A DNA stretch of 64,000 bases from Luteimonas sp. RC10 (GTDB taxonomy: Bacteria > Pseudomonadota > Gammaproteobacteria > Xanthomonadales > Xanthomonadaceae): positions 62,001 to 126,000 of the forward strand of contig NZ_JACHYJ010000006.1 in NCBI RefSeq assembly GCF_014192745.1. Reading direction: 5' to 3'. Below are positions 37,730 to 46,424 of this stretch, one piece after another. Each line of letters opens with the position of its first letter. The stretch's first letter is position 1. The notes under the pieces are model-generated. The model did not search any database and was not told where the DNA came from. It saw only the letters and a program-made list of their open reading frames with translations. Made by a program: the position numbers and the translations under genes.

Positions 37730-39139
37730 TCAGGCCGTTCGGGCCAATGGCGCGGACGCCGGTGCGCGGCGCAGACGCGCGGGCGGAATGTCGAGCTGTT
37801 CGCGGTACTTGGCGACCGTCCGCCGCGCGATGTGCACGCCTTGTCGTGCGAGCAGGGCAGCGATCGCGTCGTCGGCCAGCGGGCGGTGCCGCGGCTCGGC
37901 CTCGATCAGCCGCCGGACCATCGCCCGGACTGCGGCGCCGGAGACCTCCGCGCCTTCCAGGCGCACCGCGAAGAACCGCTTCATCTCGATCGTGCCGCGC
38001 GGCGTCTGCAGGTACTTGCCGGTCGTGATCCGCGACACCGTCGATTCGTGCATGCCGATCGCCTCGGCGACCTCCTTGAGAGTCAGCGGCGCGATGGCTT
38101 CCTCACCCCGGGTCAGGAACGCGGCCTGGCGTTCGACCAGCACGCGCGCGGTGCGCAGCAACGTGTCGTAGCGCATCGACAGGCCACGCGCGAACCAGCG
38201 GGCCTCCTGCAGCAGCTCGCGCATCGGCGCGGCGGCCTCGCCGCCATCGGCGAGCATGCGTTCAAAGCCGGCGTTGATGGCCACGCGCGGGGTGGTGACG
38301 GGGTTCAATGCGACGCGCCAGCCGGCGTCGGCATGCCAGACCACGACGTCGGGGACCACCGCGTCGTCGGACACGGGGGCGTCGGCCTGCGCCGGGCGCG
38401 GGTCGAGTGCGCGCACCAGCGCGACCGCCTCGTGGACATCCTCGACCGCGCGGTCGAGACGGCGGGCGATCGCCTCGATATCGTGCGCGGCCAACAGATC
38501 GAGTGCGACCTCGACCAGGCGTCGGGCCAGCGGGCGGCCGGGCACGCGGCCGGGCAGGGCGTCGAGCTGTGCGAGCAGGCATTCGCGCACGTCGCGCGCG
38601 GCGATGCCGGCCGGGTCGCCGGTCAGCAGCCGCTGGCGCACCGCTTCGGCCTGTGCCGCCGAGCAGTCCAACTGGGCCGATGCGCGCGTGGCGAGCGCGT
38701 CGGGCGGCTCGAGCAGATAGCCGGCCTCGTCGCAGTGGGTCAGCCAGAACGCGGCGATCGCCAGCTGCGCATCCGGCAATTCCAGCGCCAGGCGCTGCAG
38801 GATCCGCCAATGCGGGTCACTGGACTCGGTGGCGGCCATCCGCTGCAGGCCGTCGTCCTCGCCGCTCCAACTGGCGCCGCGGACCTCCCACATCGTGCTG
38901 TCGGGCAGTTCGTCGAACGCGGCCACTTCCACTCGGCCGTCGGGGATGGCGTCGGCGTCGGTCGGGACGGGCGCAGCGGGGGCCGCCTCATCGAGCTCGA
39001 GCATCGGGTTGTGCGCGAGCACGCGGCGCACTTCCAGTTCCAGTTGCTGGCCATCGAGCTGCAGCAGACGAATGGACTGCAGCAACTGCGGGGTCAGGTG
39101 GAGCTGCTGGCCGAGCTGCAGCGAGGCGGAGGCCTTCAT
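37730..39139 (-). CDS. rpoN: Sigma-54 factor RpoN2
   Basis: 469 residues from the ATG at 39139 (MKASASLQLGQQLHLTPQLL). Region I is the Gln/Leu-rich activator-response segment, the acidic region II follows, and region III holds the core-binding domain, the helix-turn-helix (LTLKEVAEAIGMHESTVSRI) and a perfect RpoN box (ARRTVAKYRE near the C-terminus). Linkage to fleQ marks it as the flagellar copy; xanthomonads keep another rpoN elsewhere. A weak sigma-70-like pair (TTGCCG, 16 bases, GATAGC) lies at 39204-39231. Confidence 0.97.
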   Translation of the reverse strand: MKASASLQLGQQLHLTPQLLQSIRLLQLDGQQLELEVRRVLAHNPMLELDEAAPAAPVPTDADAIPDGRVEVAAFDELPDSTMWEVRGASWSGEDDGLQRMAATESSDPHWRILQRLALELPDAQLAIAAFWLTHCDEAGYLLEPPDALATRASAQLDCSAAQAEAVRQRLLTGDPAGIAARDVRECLLAQLDALPGRVPGRPLARRLVEVALDLLAAHDIEAIARRLDRAVEDVHEAVALVRALDPRPAQADAPVSDDAVVPDVVVWHADAGWRVALNPVTTPRVAINAGFERMLADGGEAAAPMRELLQEARWFARGLSMRYDTLLRTARVLVERQAAFLTRGEEAIAPLTLKEVAEAIGMHESTVSRITTGKYLQTPRGTIEMKRFFAVRLEGAEVSGAAVRAMVRRLIEAEPRHRPLADDAIAALLARQGVHIARRTVAKYREQLDIPPARLRRAPASAPLARTA

Positions 39140-39305
39140 GTCGGAATCCCGTCGCGCAGGAGGGCGGCGCGTGCAGGCATCGTGAAGCCCGGGTGACGGC
39201 AACGCTATCGGGCGGTTCCCCACGTCGGCAAGGCATTACCTGACCGCTGTCGGGGTTTTCCTGACAGGCTGGCCGGCGTCGGTGCCGGGATTCCGGCGGC
39301 GCGCC

Positions 39306-39938
39306 TCAGTCGCCGGCCGGCCGCTGGCGCGCAGCGAGCAGCACCAGGTCGTTGGCGCGCCGGCAGCCGAGCGTCTCCATCATGCGCGCGCGGTGGGTTT
39401 CGACCGTCTTGATGCTGATCGCCAGTTCGGCGGCGATCTCCTTGCTGCTGCGCCCACGGCCGATCAGGTCGAGAATCTGCTGCTGGCGCCTGGACAGCGC
39501 ATCGACACCGCCCTGGACCGGGCGGCCGAACATCGGCGCCATCAGCCGCGACGACAGCCGCGGGCTGAGATACAGCTCGCCGGTGAACGCGGTGCGCAGC
39601 GCCACCTCCAGCTCCATCGGCGCCGCGTCCTTGACGATGAAGCCGGCCGCGCCGCGTTCGATCGCCGAGCGCACGTGCTGGGCATCGTCGTGCATCGACA
39701 TGATCAGCACGCGGGTGGCGGGCAACTGGGCGTGGATCGCGACCATCGCCTCGATGCCGCTGCGGCCGGGCAGCGAGAGGTCCATCAGCACCAGGTCGGG
39801 GCGATGGGCCAGGCTCAGCGTCAGCGCCTCGTCGGCGCTGCTGGCCTGTGCGCACACATCGACCTCGTCGAAGCCCTGCAGCAGCCGGTCCAGGCCGGCC
39901 CGTACCAGCGTGTGGTCATCGACGATCAGTACGCGCAC
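39306..39938 (-). CDS. NarL/LuxR-type response regulator (GTG start)
   Basis: 210 residues from the GTG at 39938 (VRVLIVDDHTLVRAGL), preceded by GGAGGGG. The receiver domain is about 1-120 with phospho-Asp in LVLMDLSLPGRSG and Lys in GFIVKDAAP. The LuxR helix-turn-helix is about 145-205 (LSRRQQQILDLIGRGRSSKE, then ISIKTVETHRARMMETLG). No kinase gene is adjacent. The NarX-type kinase at 61481 is the natural partner class, 22 kb away; the pairing is inference. It lies between the PilZ gene and rpoN2 in the same direction. Confidence 0.92.
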   Translation of the reverse strand: MRVLIVDDHTLVRAGLDRLLQGFDEVDVCAQASSADEALTLSLAHRPDLVLMDLSLPGRSGIEAMVAIHAQLPATRVLIMSMHDDAQHVRSAIERGAAGFIVKDAAPMELEVALRTAFTGELYLSPRLSSRLMAPMFGRPVQGGVDALSRRQQQILDLIGRGRSSKEIAAELAISIKTVETHRARMMETLGCRRANDLVLLAARQRPAGD

Positions 39939-39969
39939 CAGTCCAGTCCCCTCCTGGCCGCCGAACGGG

Positions 39970-40004
39970 GCCGCCCGGTGGACAGGATACGTCAGCCGGG
40001 CGGC
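39970..40004. terminator. Hairpin between PilZ gene and response regulator
   Basis: GCCGCCCGG and CCGGGCGGC form a perfect 9-bp stem around a 17-base loop, just after the PilZ stop at 40010. No U tract follows on the minus strand, so it would be a weak terminator or an mRNA end protector for the fliD operon. Confidence 0.4.
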
Positions 40005-40009
40005 AAGCT

Positions 40010-40579
40010 TCAGCGCCGCCGCTGTTCGGCGACCTGGCGTCGGTGCAGACGGAACAGATGGCGGTCCAGCGCCTCGACGAGATCGGCACGCAGGCCGGCG
40101 AAGGCCAGCCACACCCGGGTGCCGGCGTGGCCCTGTTCGCAGGCCACCACCGTCGCCGGCAGTGCCAGGTGGTCGGGCAGCCAGTCGGCCGGTTGCAGCC
40201 GTACGATCGCGGCCGCGCCCGGGGGCAGAGGCTGGCCGGGCTCCAGGTCGACCCGCAGGCCATGACAGGACCAGTGCAGCCGGCGGTCGACCAGGCCGTC
40301 ATCGCGCCGGGCCAGCCGGCCGAGCAGGGCGAGGATCAGGTCGAGCTTGGCGTCCATGCGCTGGGCCAGCAGCGGCAGGTCGCCATGGTCCTCGCTGCCG
40401 TCGTCCTTGCGCAGGTCTTCGATGTGGGCCAGTGCCGACAGCAGGGTGATGGCCTCGGCCTGACGGCCGGCGCCGTCGGCCGGCTCGATGGCCACCGGCA
40501 GGTCGAGTTCGCAGCTCAAGGCGTCGCCGAACAGCCGCGCCTCGGCTTCGGCCGGCGTGGTCGATGCGAGCGGACTCAC
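40010..40579 (-). CDS. Atypical (tetrameric-type) PilZ-domain protein
   Basis: 189 residues. The N-terminal strand is followed by long helices (QAEAITLLSALAHIEDLR, then LPLLAQRMDAKLDLILALLG) and a short beta domain. This is the layout of the atypical PilZ described from Xanthomonas, which uses added helices to tetramerise. The RxxxR and D/NxSxxG motifs are not evident, so direct c-di-GMP binding is doubtful. It ends the fliD-fliS-fliT-like unit, overlapping the previous gene by four bases. A role in filament or motility control is inferred from position. Confidence 0.85.
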   Translation of the reverse strand: MSPLASTTPAEAEARLFGDALSCELDLPVAIEPADGAGRQAEAITLLSALAHIEDLRKDDGSEDHGDLPLLAQRMDAKLDLILALLGRLARRDDGLVDRRLHWSCHGLRVDLEPGQPLPPGAAAIVRLQPADWLPDHLALPATVVACEQGHAGTRVWLAFAGLRADLVEALDRHLFRLHRRQVAEQRRR

Positions 40580-40872
40580 GGCGCCTGCTCCAGGCCGGCA
40601 TAGACCCGCGAGGCCGCATTGGCACGGTGCGCCTGCCGCAACTGCGCGGCGGCCGCGTCGCGACGTACGCCCAGGCGTGCGGTCAGCGCGAGCTGGGCGT
40701 CGAGTAGCGCGCGCAGCGCCGGCGCCGGCAGGGGCGCGGCGGCGGACGCCACCGTGTCTTCCAGGCGCTGCTGGTAGGCATCCAGCAGACCCGCCGCGGT
40801 CGCCAGGTCATCGTCGGCGATCGCCGCATCGAGCGCGGCGAGGTCGTGGTGCAGGACCTCGAGCCCGCTCAT
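40576..40872 (-). CDS. FliT-like flagellar chaperone candidate
   Basis: 98 residues, predicted all-helical (HHDLAALDAAIADDDLATAA, then ALLDAQLALTARLG). Size and position directly after fliS, with a four-base overlap, match FliT, which escorts FliD. The sequence is too variable to be certain; it could be another small export chaperone. Confidence 0.7.
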   Translation of the reverse strand: MSGLEVLHHDLAALDAAIADDDLATAAGLLDAYQQRLEDTVASAAAPLPAPALRALLDAQLALTARLGVRRDAAAAQLRQAHRANAASRVYAGLEQAP

Positions 40873-41285
40873 GCCGGCGCGCCGGTCGCTTCGCTGGCCG
40901 CCTTGCCGGGCTGGATCGCGGCCCAGGCGGCATCGACCTCGGCCAGCAGCGTCAGCGATTCGCGCAAGCCGGCGGGGTCGTTCTGCAGGTTGGCTTCGGT
41001 CAGCCGGCGCACGATGTAGTCGTAGAGCGAAGACAGATTGGCCGCGATCTCGCCGCCGGCCTCGTGGTCGAGCGAGCCGTCGAGATGGCCGACGATCGCG
41101 CAGGCCTCACCGATCGCCTTGCCCTTGCGCGCCTGGTCGCCACGCTCCAGGCAGGCTTCGGCCAGGCGGATGCGCTCGCACGCGCCCGCCAGCAACAGCG
41201 CGACCAGCCGGTGCGGATCGGCCTCCATGACGGCGCCCTCCAGCTGCGTCTGACGGTACTGCTGGGCGTAGTTGCGGGGCATCAT
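40869..41285 (-). CDS. fliS: Flagellin chaperone FliS
   Basis: 138 residues from the ATG at 41285, chosen because GGAG lies 7 bases upstream; a GTG further up lacks this. The FliS four-helix bundle starts MMPRNYAQQYRQTQLEGAV and contains LLLAGACERIRLAEACLERG and NLSSLYDYIVRRLTEANLQN. It binds the flagellin C-terminus and prevents early polymerisation. It begins 17 bases after fliD. Confidence 0.95.
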   Translation of the reverse strand: MMPRNYAQQYRQTQLEGAVMEADPHRLVALLLAGACERIRLAEACLERGDQARKGKAIGEACAIVGHLDGSLDHEAGGEIAANLSSLYDYIVRRLTEANLQNDPAGLRESLTLLAEVDAAWAAIQPGKAASEATGAPA

Positions 41286-41302
41286 GAGGTGTCTCCGAGG
41301 GA

Positions 41303-42700
41303 TCACTGTGAGCTCTGCGCCGACAGCGCGGTGAGCTGCTGGGCGAGATAGGTGTTGGTGGTGCTCATCTGCGCCATCAGCTTGTCGAGCGCCACGAACT
41401 GCGCCTTGTAGCGCTCGGCGACGCCTTCCATCCGCGTCTCCAGCGCCTCGCGTTGCTTGGCGACGTCCTTGACTTGGCCATCGAGGCTTTCCTTGCGCGA
41501 GGTGAACGAGCCTTCCTTGCCGACATAGGTCTTGACCACAGCGTTGAGCCGGCTGGCGATGCCGGTCTCGCCGGTGAAGGCGGCGGCGATCTTGGCCGGG
41601 TTTTCGGCCATTGCGGCGTCGAACTTGGTGGCATCGAGCACCAGGTTGCCGTTGGGGTTGGGATGGCCCTGGGTCTGCAGGCCCAGGGTCTTGGCATCCA
41701 GTCCCTGGGCGGCGAGTTCGCCGAGCAGTTCGCTCATCATCCCGCGTAACTGGGAGCCGGCACCGCGCATCTGTGCATCGCCGGTCAGCGACGAGGGCGT
41801 CTTGGTTTCGGCGTTGTAGCTGGTGGCGGTGGTGATGGCATTGAGGGCGGCGTTGTAGGCTTTGACGAAGCCTTCGACCGCGGCGCGGCTGCCGGTGGGA
41901 TTGGCCGCGACTTCGACGATGCTGGTCCCGGCATCCTTGAGCTTGAGGGTCAGCCCCTGAACCGCGTCGGTGACCGTGTTGCTGGCGCTGGTGGTGACCA
42001 GTCCGTCGATGGAGAGCTTGGCATCGCCGGCCGGGACCTGCTCGGTCATGCCGTCGACCAGGCCATGCAGATCGCTCTCGCCCTCAAGCACGGACAGCGT
42101 GATCGCATGCGCCGCGCCGGTCTTGGCGCTGCCCAGCGACAGATGCTGGCCCTCGTCGGAGGTCAGCAGCGCGGCCTGCACACCATGCTTGCCGGCGGCG
42201 GCGGTGATCGCATTGCGGATGTCGGTCAGGGTCGCATCCTTGGCGACAGTGACATCGACGAAATCGGCGCCGATCCCGACCCGCAAAGTGCCGGCCCCGA
42301 ACTTGGTGGCCTTGTCGATGCCGTCGCCGACCAGCTTGTGCGCGGTGGCCAGCTGTTCGACCACGACCTCATAGCGCCCCAGCGGGGTGTTGCCGCCGAC
42401 GGTGGCACCGAGCACGGTATCGGTGACCGTCCCGGTCGGCGCGGTGCCGGTGGTCGAGCGCGAGGTGACCATGCGGGCGCCCAGTGCCTCGGGCTTTTGC
42501 AAGGCATCAAGTGCGGTCTTGAGACCGTCGAACGCGGACGTCACCGTGCCCAGGCCCGAGAGTTTGAACTTGGCGTTGGTCTCGAGCTTGTTGAGCCGCG
42601 CATCGTGTGGCGCACGGTCACTGCTGACCAGCTTGGTGACGATTGCGCTGATGTCCAGGCCGGAGCCGACGCCGCCGTAGCCAAAAGAATAGTCCGCCAT
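41303..42700 (-). CDS. fliD: Filament cap protein FliD
   Basis: 465 residues from the ATG at 42700 (MADYSFGYGGVGSGLDISAI), with GGGAG upstream. FliD_N coiled coil and FliD_C domains are present, with LDISAIVTKLVSSDRAPHDA at the start and the C-terminal coiled coil (REALETRMEGVAERYKAQFV). It caps the growing filament. It has its own sigma-28 promoter and leads fliS, the fliT-like gene and the PilZ gene. Confidence 0.96.
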   Translation of the reverse strand: MADYSFGYGGVGSGLDISAIVTKLVSSDRAPHDARLNKLETNAKFKLSGLGTVTSAFDGLKTALDALQKPEALGARMVTSRSTTGTAPTGTVTDTVLGATVGGNTPLGRYEVVVEQLATAHKLVGDGIDKATKFGAGTLRVGIGADFVDVTVAKDATLTDIRNAITAAAGKHGVQAALLTSDEGQHLSLGSAKTGAAHAITLSVLEGESDLHGLVDGMTEQVPAGDAKLSIDGLVTTSASNTVTDAVQGLTLKLKDAGTSIVEVAANPTGSRAAVEGFVKAYNAALNAITTATSYNAETKTPSSLTGDAQMRGAGSQLRGMMSELLGELAAQGLDAKTLGLQTQGHPNPNGNLVLDATKFDAAMAENPAKIAAAFTGETGIASRLNAVVKTYVGKEGSFTSRKESLDGQVKDVAKQREALETRMEGVAERYKAQFVALDKLMAQMSTTNTYLAQQLTALSAQSSQ

Positions 42701-42758
42701 GTCCGGTCTCCCTTTACCCGCTGGCGCCGCCCTGGCAGGCGTGCGCCCTCTGGATTGG

Positions 42759-42785
42759 ATATCGGCGCGTTTGCGCCGCGCTTGA
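42759..42785 (-). promoter_or_regulatory. Sigma-28 promoter for fliD operon
   Basis: Minus strand: TCAAGCGC, 11 bases, GCCGATAT. Register as in the other late promoters; about 50 bases of leader to the fliD ATG. Confidence 0.85.
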
Positions 42786-42855
42786 GTCGATCCAGGCCAT
42801 GCAGGTTGCGTGCCAGCGCCGCGCCGTCGCCAGGCGCCGCTGCCCACAACGCGAA

Positions 42856-42883
42856 ACCCGCCTTCCGTTGCCGGAAGGCGGGT
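42856..42883 (-). terminator. Rho-independent terminator of fliC
   Basis: ACCCGCCTTCCG and CGGAAGGCGGGT form a perfect 12-bp stem with a 4-base loop, 35 bases after the fliC stop. On the minus strand it is followed by a short T-rich run (TTTCGCGTT). It separates fliC from fliD. Confidence 0.85.
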
Positions 42884-42917
42884 CGCGGTCCACGTCAGTG
42901 CGGGAACTGCGGCGCGA

Positions 42918-44549
42918 TCAGCGCAGCAGGCTCAGCACGTTCTGCGGGATCTGGTTGGCCTGCGCCAGCATCGCGGTACCGGCCTGCTGCAGGATCTGCG
43001 TGCGCGACAGCTCAGCGGTCTCCTTGGCGAAGTCGGTGTCGACGATGCGGCTGCGCGAGGCCGACAGGTTCTCCGAACCGGTCTGCAGGTTCGCCACGAC
43101 CGAGCTGAAGCGGTTCTGCACGGCGCCCAGGTCGGCGCGGGCCGAGTTGACCGAGTTCAGGGCGGCGTCCATCGCCAGGATCGCGTTCTCGGCGCCACGC
43201 TCGGTCGAGATGTCGAGCTGGGCGAAACCGGTGGCGGCGGCGCCTTCGGCAAAGTTCGCCGTCGCGCCGGCGGTCAGGCCGGTCTGAGCGAGCAGGCCGG
43301 CGGCATCGTCGCCCGCGCTGAGGCCGACCGTGAAGTTGCCATTTGCCGAGGCCAGCTCGACCTTGCCGTCCTTGAGCGACGCAGTCACGCCAGTGTTGTA
43401 GCTCTGGTTGTTGATCGCGGTGACCAGGTTGTTGGCGCGCTCGGAAGCGCTGCCGGCCTTGTCGTAGCTGATCGTGATCGCCTCGGAGTTGTCGCCCGAC
43501 GGCAGCACGCCCTGCAGCGTGAAGCTGCCAGCGGCGAAGGTGCCGGCCGTTGCAGGCGTGCCGGGGGTGCCGGTACCGTCCACCGCTTCGGTGCCGTTGG
43601 TGTGCGCACCGGCGAATCCGGCCGTCGCGAAGGTGCCCTGGGTCCCGACAGTGCCGCCCAGTGCGATCGTGAAATCGGCGCCATCGGCGCGGCTGAAGGC
43701 CAGCGTGCCCTCAGCAGCCGTGCCGGTGAACGTGATGCCAGCGTCAGCGAGATCGTCCTGGCTCGTGGCCAGCGCCGCATCGATCGCGGCACCGGTCACC
43801 GTATCACCGGTATTGTCGAGCGTGATGTTGACGGCGGTCTCGCCACCGACGGTCAGGGTGAACGTCTGGCCATCGGCAGTTGCTGCCGCCGGCGTCCAGG
43901 CCCCCGAAGCGCCGGACGTCGTGGCGACCGCCGGCGTGCCCGGGGTGTAGTCTTCCGACGGCGGAACGGCGGCGGCGCCACCGGTGCCGATCGCCGCGGC
44001 GCCGGTGACCGTTGCCGAGGTCGCGGCCTCGTTCCAGTTGCCGAGCTTGCTGATGTTGGCGTCGGCGATCTGTGCGACGCTGATCGTCTGGCCCTGGTTG
44101 GCGCCGACCTGGAAGGCCTGGTTCTGGAAGCTGCCGTCAAGCAGCTTCTTGCCGTTGAAGTTGGTCTGCTCGGCGACGCGCTGGATCTCGGCCTTCAGCA
44201 GCTGGACTTCGGAGTTCAGCGCGGCGCGGTCGGTGTCGGAGTTGGTGGCGTTGCGCGACTGCACCGACAGCTCACGGATGCGCTGCAGGTTGTTGCCGAT
44301 CTCGCCCAGCGCGCCTTCGGCGGTCTGTGCCAGCGAGATGCCGTCGTTGGCGTTGCGGGCGGCCTGGTTGGCGCCGCGGATCTGGGTGCTGAAACGCTCG
44401 GAGATCGCCAGGCCGGCGGCGTCGTCCTTGGCGCTGTTGATGCGCAGGCCAGACGACAGGCGCTGGATCGTCGTCGACAGGCTGGCGCTGTTGGTCGACA
44501 GGTTGCGCTGGGCGTTCAGCGAAATGGTGTTGGTGTTGATGACGGACAT
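42918..44549 (-). CDS. fliC: Flagellin FliC
   Basis: 543 residues. The D0/D1 N-terminus (MSVINTNTISLNAQRNLSTN) and C-terminus (ILQQAGTAMLAQANQIPQNV, ending LSLLR) are canonical. The middle (about 175-400) is an Ala/Thr/Gly-rich, surface-exposed D2/D3 region with hook-IN type segments. This makes the protein larger than the ~400-residue Xanthomonas flagellin. The flg22 epitope region reads QRLSSGLRINSAKDDAAGLA, with Asp at residue 43. It has a sigma-28 promoter and a strong terminator, and no second flagellin is nearby. Confidence 0.97.
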   Translation of the reverse strand: MSVINTNTISLNAQRNLSTNSASLSTTIQRLSSGLRINSAKDDAAGLAISERFSTQIRGANQAARNANDGISLAQTAEGALGEIGNNLQRIRELSVQSRNATNSDTDRAALNSEVQLLKAEIQRVAEQTNFNGKKLLDGSFQNQAFQVGANQGQTISVAQIADANISKLGNWNEAATSATVTGAAAIGTGGAAAVPPSEDYTPGTPAVATTSGASGAWTPAAATADGQTFTLTVGGETAVNITLDNTGDTVTGAAIDAALATSQDDLADAGITFTGTAAEGTLAFSRADGADFTIALGGTVGTQGTFATAGFAGAHTNGTEAVDGTGTPGTPATAGTFAAGSFTLQGVLPSGDNSEAITISYDKAGSASERANNLVTAINNQSYNTGVTASLKDGKVELASANGNFTVGLSAGDDAAGLLAQTGLTAGATANFAEGAAATGFAQLDISTERGAENAILAMDAALNSVNSARADLGAVQNRFSSVVANLQTGSENLSASRSRIVDTDFAKETAELSRTQILQQAGTAMLAQANQIPQNVLSLLR

Positions 44550-44649
44550 TGCTGGTCTCCTGGATGAGGGAATCCGGCGGGTACAGGGCCTTGCCGGGTG
44601 GCTCCGCAGGGGCTTGCCGTCTCACCGGCCCTGTCCTCTGCTGACACCA

Positions 44650-44676
44650 TTAACGGCGTCCCGGGGCAGGGCTTTA
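44650..44676 (-). promoter_or_regulatory. Sigma-28 promoter for fliC
   Basis: Minus strand: TAAAGCCC, 11 bases, GCCGTTAA. About 95 bases of leader to the fliC ATG at 44549. Confidence 0.85.
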
Positions 44677-44792
44677 GGCCTGTCGTCGCACATCATGGGG
44701 ACCAGGCGCCATGGGCCCGTTTGCTGGCCCTGGGTCGCATCCGCGTGAAGGCGACCGAATACGATCCCGTTGGGCCTTCATTTTGTATCCAT

Positions 44793-44821
44793 TTGTTTAC
44801 ATTCCGCGCGAAATGTATACG
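44793..44821 (+). promoter_or_regulatory. Sigma-70-type promoter with 20-bp palindromic operator for XRE gene
   Basis: TTGTTT and TATACG are 17 bases apart (an alternative pairing TTTACA/TACGAT has 16). Between and over them lies TACATTCCGCGCGAAATGTA (44798-44817), a palindrome matching its own complement at 18 of 20 bases. A repressor bound here would block the promoter. The area is AT-richer than its surroundings. Confidence 0.65.
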
Positions 44822-44848
44822 ATGAGGAACGAAATCGAGGAGTCATCC

Positions 44849-45100
44849 GTGGCTATCGAACGTGTTCCCGATGTGGCAACCCAGGCCAGGCATTGCGGGC
44901 AAAGGCTGCGCGACAGGCGCAAGTCGCTGGGCATCAGCATGACGGCCGCCGCTGAAGCTGCAGGCATGTCGCGCGTCACTTGGCATCGACTGGAGCGCGG
45001 CGAGACCTCCGTCGCGTGGGGCTATGTTCTCGCGGCGGTGCATGCGCTTGGGCTTGAGGTCGAGATCGAAGTCCCAGGTGCGGCCGCGCGCTGCGGTTGA
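44849..45100 (+). CDS. Orphan XRE-family helix-turn-helix regulator (GTG start)
   Basis: 83 residues from the GTG at 44849 (VAIERVPDVATQARHCGQRL). This start has GAGGAG six bases upstream and lies after the promoter; the ATGs at 44813 and 44822 fall within or directly beside the -10 region. The helix-turn-helix covers about 20-75 (RRKSLGISMTAAAEAAGMSR, VTWHRLERGE). Such proteins are often antitoxins of two-gene systems, but no toxin gene follows; only 121 bases separate it from the convergent flgL. It is the sole plus-strand gene within the flagellar structural block, probably autoregulated and perhaps acquired. Confidence 0.82.
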   Translation: MAIERVPDVATQARHCGQRLRDRRKSLGISMTAAAEAAGMSRVTWHRLERGETSVAWGYVLAAVHALGLEVEIEVPGAAARCG

Positions 45101-45221
45101 GACTGCAGCGCATGGAGCAGGCCTGAGCGTATCGCGAAAAATTTGGGCTCGTACGAAGACGTTTCGCGGACGCGCCGACGGCGGCCAGGCGTCGTGGACG
45201 TCCAGGCGCCCTTCGCCGGCG

Positions 45222-46424
45222 TCAGCGCAGCAGGTCGAACAGCGACAGGCGCTGCATCTGCACGAAGCTCAGCTGGGCGGCGTCGAGCGCGACCTTTTCC
45301 AGATTGAACTGCGCGATCGCCTCGGCATAGTCGAGGTCGCGCAGGCCCGAGAGCGTGGTCTCGATGGTCAGGCCCTGGGCGTCGCGCAGGCTGTCGGCAC
45401 CATCAAGCGCGGACAACTGGGCACCGCCCGCGGCGCGGGCATCGATGAGGTGGTCCTGCGCGGTGGCGATGTCGCGCATCGCGCCCTGCAGCGCGTTCTG
45501 CTGCGCGGCGCGCTGCGCATCCGTGGTCGGGTCGAGCGCCAGCGCACCGAGCAGACGATCGATGGTCGCGAACACGTCGCGGGTCGACGCCGGGCCGACC
45601 TCGAAAGCATCGCCGTCGGCCGGCGCGCCACTGACGACGACGTGGACGCCATTGACGTCGATGGCCTCGCCGTCGACATGCGTGCCACTGCCGACGACCT
45701 CGCCTGCGGCATCGCGCACCTCGTAGGCACCGTCCTCGCCGAACGCAATCTGATAGCTGCCGCCGTCCCAGCGCGACGAATCGGCGACCGAGATGCTGCC
45801 GACCCGGCCGGTGCCGGTATTGCCGGCCTGCGCCGCGACATCGACCCGGCCATCGCCGGTACGCACGCGCAGGAAGACCTCGCTGCCGGGCGCGGTGTCG
45901 GCGACGAACAACTGCGGCGCGACCTCGACCTGGCGCTGGGTCTGGTCGCCGCCATAGACGACGCTGCCAGCGACACGACTGAACGGTGGACTGCCATCCT
46001 GGGTGCCGCCGAACAGATAACGGCCGGTGCCGTCAGGGCTGTTGGCCACTTCCAGCAGGCTGTCGCGCAGGCTGGTGATCTCGATGGCGATGGCCTTGCG
46101 GTCGCCGTCCGACAGCGAGGCGCTGTTGGCGCGCACGGTCAGCTCGGTGATCCGGCCCATGATGCCGCCGGCCTGGGTCAGTGCGCTTTCCTGCATCCCT
46201 AAGCGATGGCGCACGGCGTCGCCGTTCTTGCCGAAGCGTTCGAGCTCGGCGAGCGCGCGATCCAGGCCGACCGCGGCGCCGGCGCCGACCGGGTCGTCCT
46301 TGGCGGTCAGCAGCTTCTGCCCGGTGGTCATCTGCTGTTGCAGGCGTGCCAGCGAGGCCTGCTTGGATTGCAGCGAGGCGATCGACTGCTGGTAGAGCAT
46401 GCTGGTGGAGATGCGATTGCTCAT
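45222..46424 (-). CDS. flgL: Hook-filament junction protein FlgL
   Basis: 400 residues. A flagellin-like N-terminus (MSNRISTSMLYQQSIASLQS) and C-terminus (FNLEKVALDAAQLSFVQMQR) flank a variable middle. FlgL sits between FlgK and the filament. The start overlaps the flgK stop by four bases; last gene of the flg operon. Confidence 0.95.
   Translation of the reverse strand: MSNRISTSMLYQQSIASLQSKQASLARLQQQMTTGQKLLTAKDDPVGAGAAVGLDRALAELERFGKNGDAVRHRLGMQESALTQAGGIMGRITELTVRANSASLSDGDRKAIAIEITSLRDSLLEVANSPDGTGRYLFGGTQDGSPPFSRVAGSVVYGGDQTQRQVEVAPQLFVADTAPGSEVFLRVRTGDGRVDVAAQAGNTGTGRVGSISVADSSRWDGGSYQIAFGEDGAYEVRDAAGEVVGSGTHVDGEAIDVNGVHVVVSGAPADGDAFEVGPASTRDVFATIDRLLGALALDPTTDAQRAAQQNALQGAMRDIATAQDHLIDARAAGGAQLSALDGADSLRDAQGLTIETTLSGLRDLDYAEAIAQFNLEKVALDAAQLSFVQMQRLSLFDLLR

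Noticed and set aside
44813..44824. ATG codons as starts of the XRE gene
   Set aside because: They fall within or directly beside the -10 region, and no ribosome site precedes them; the GTG at 44849 has GAGGAG at the right distance.
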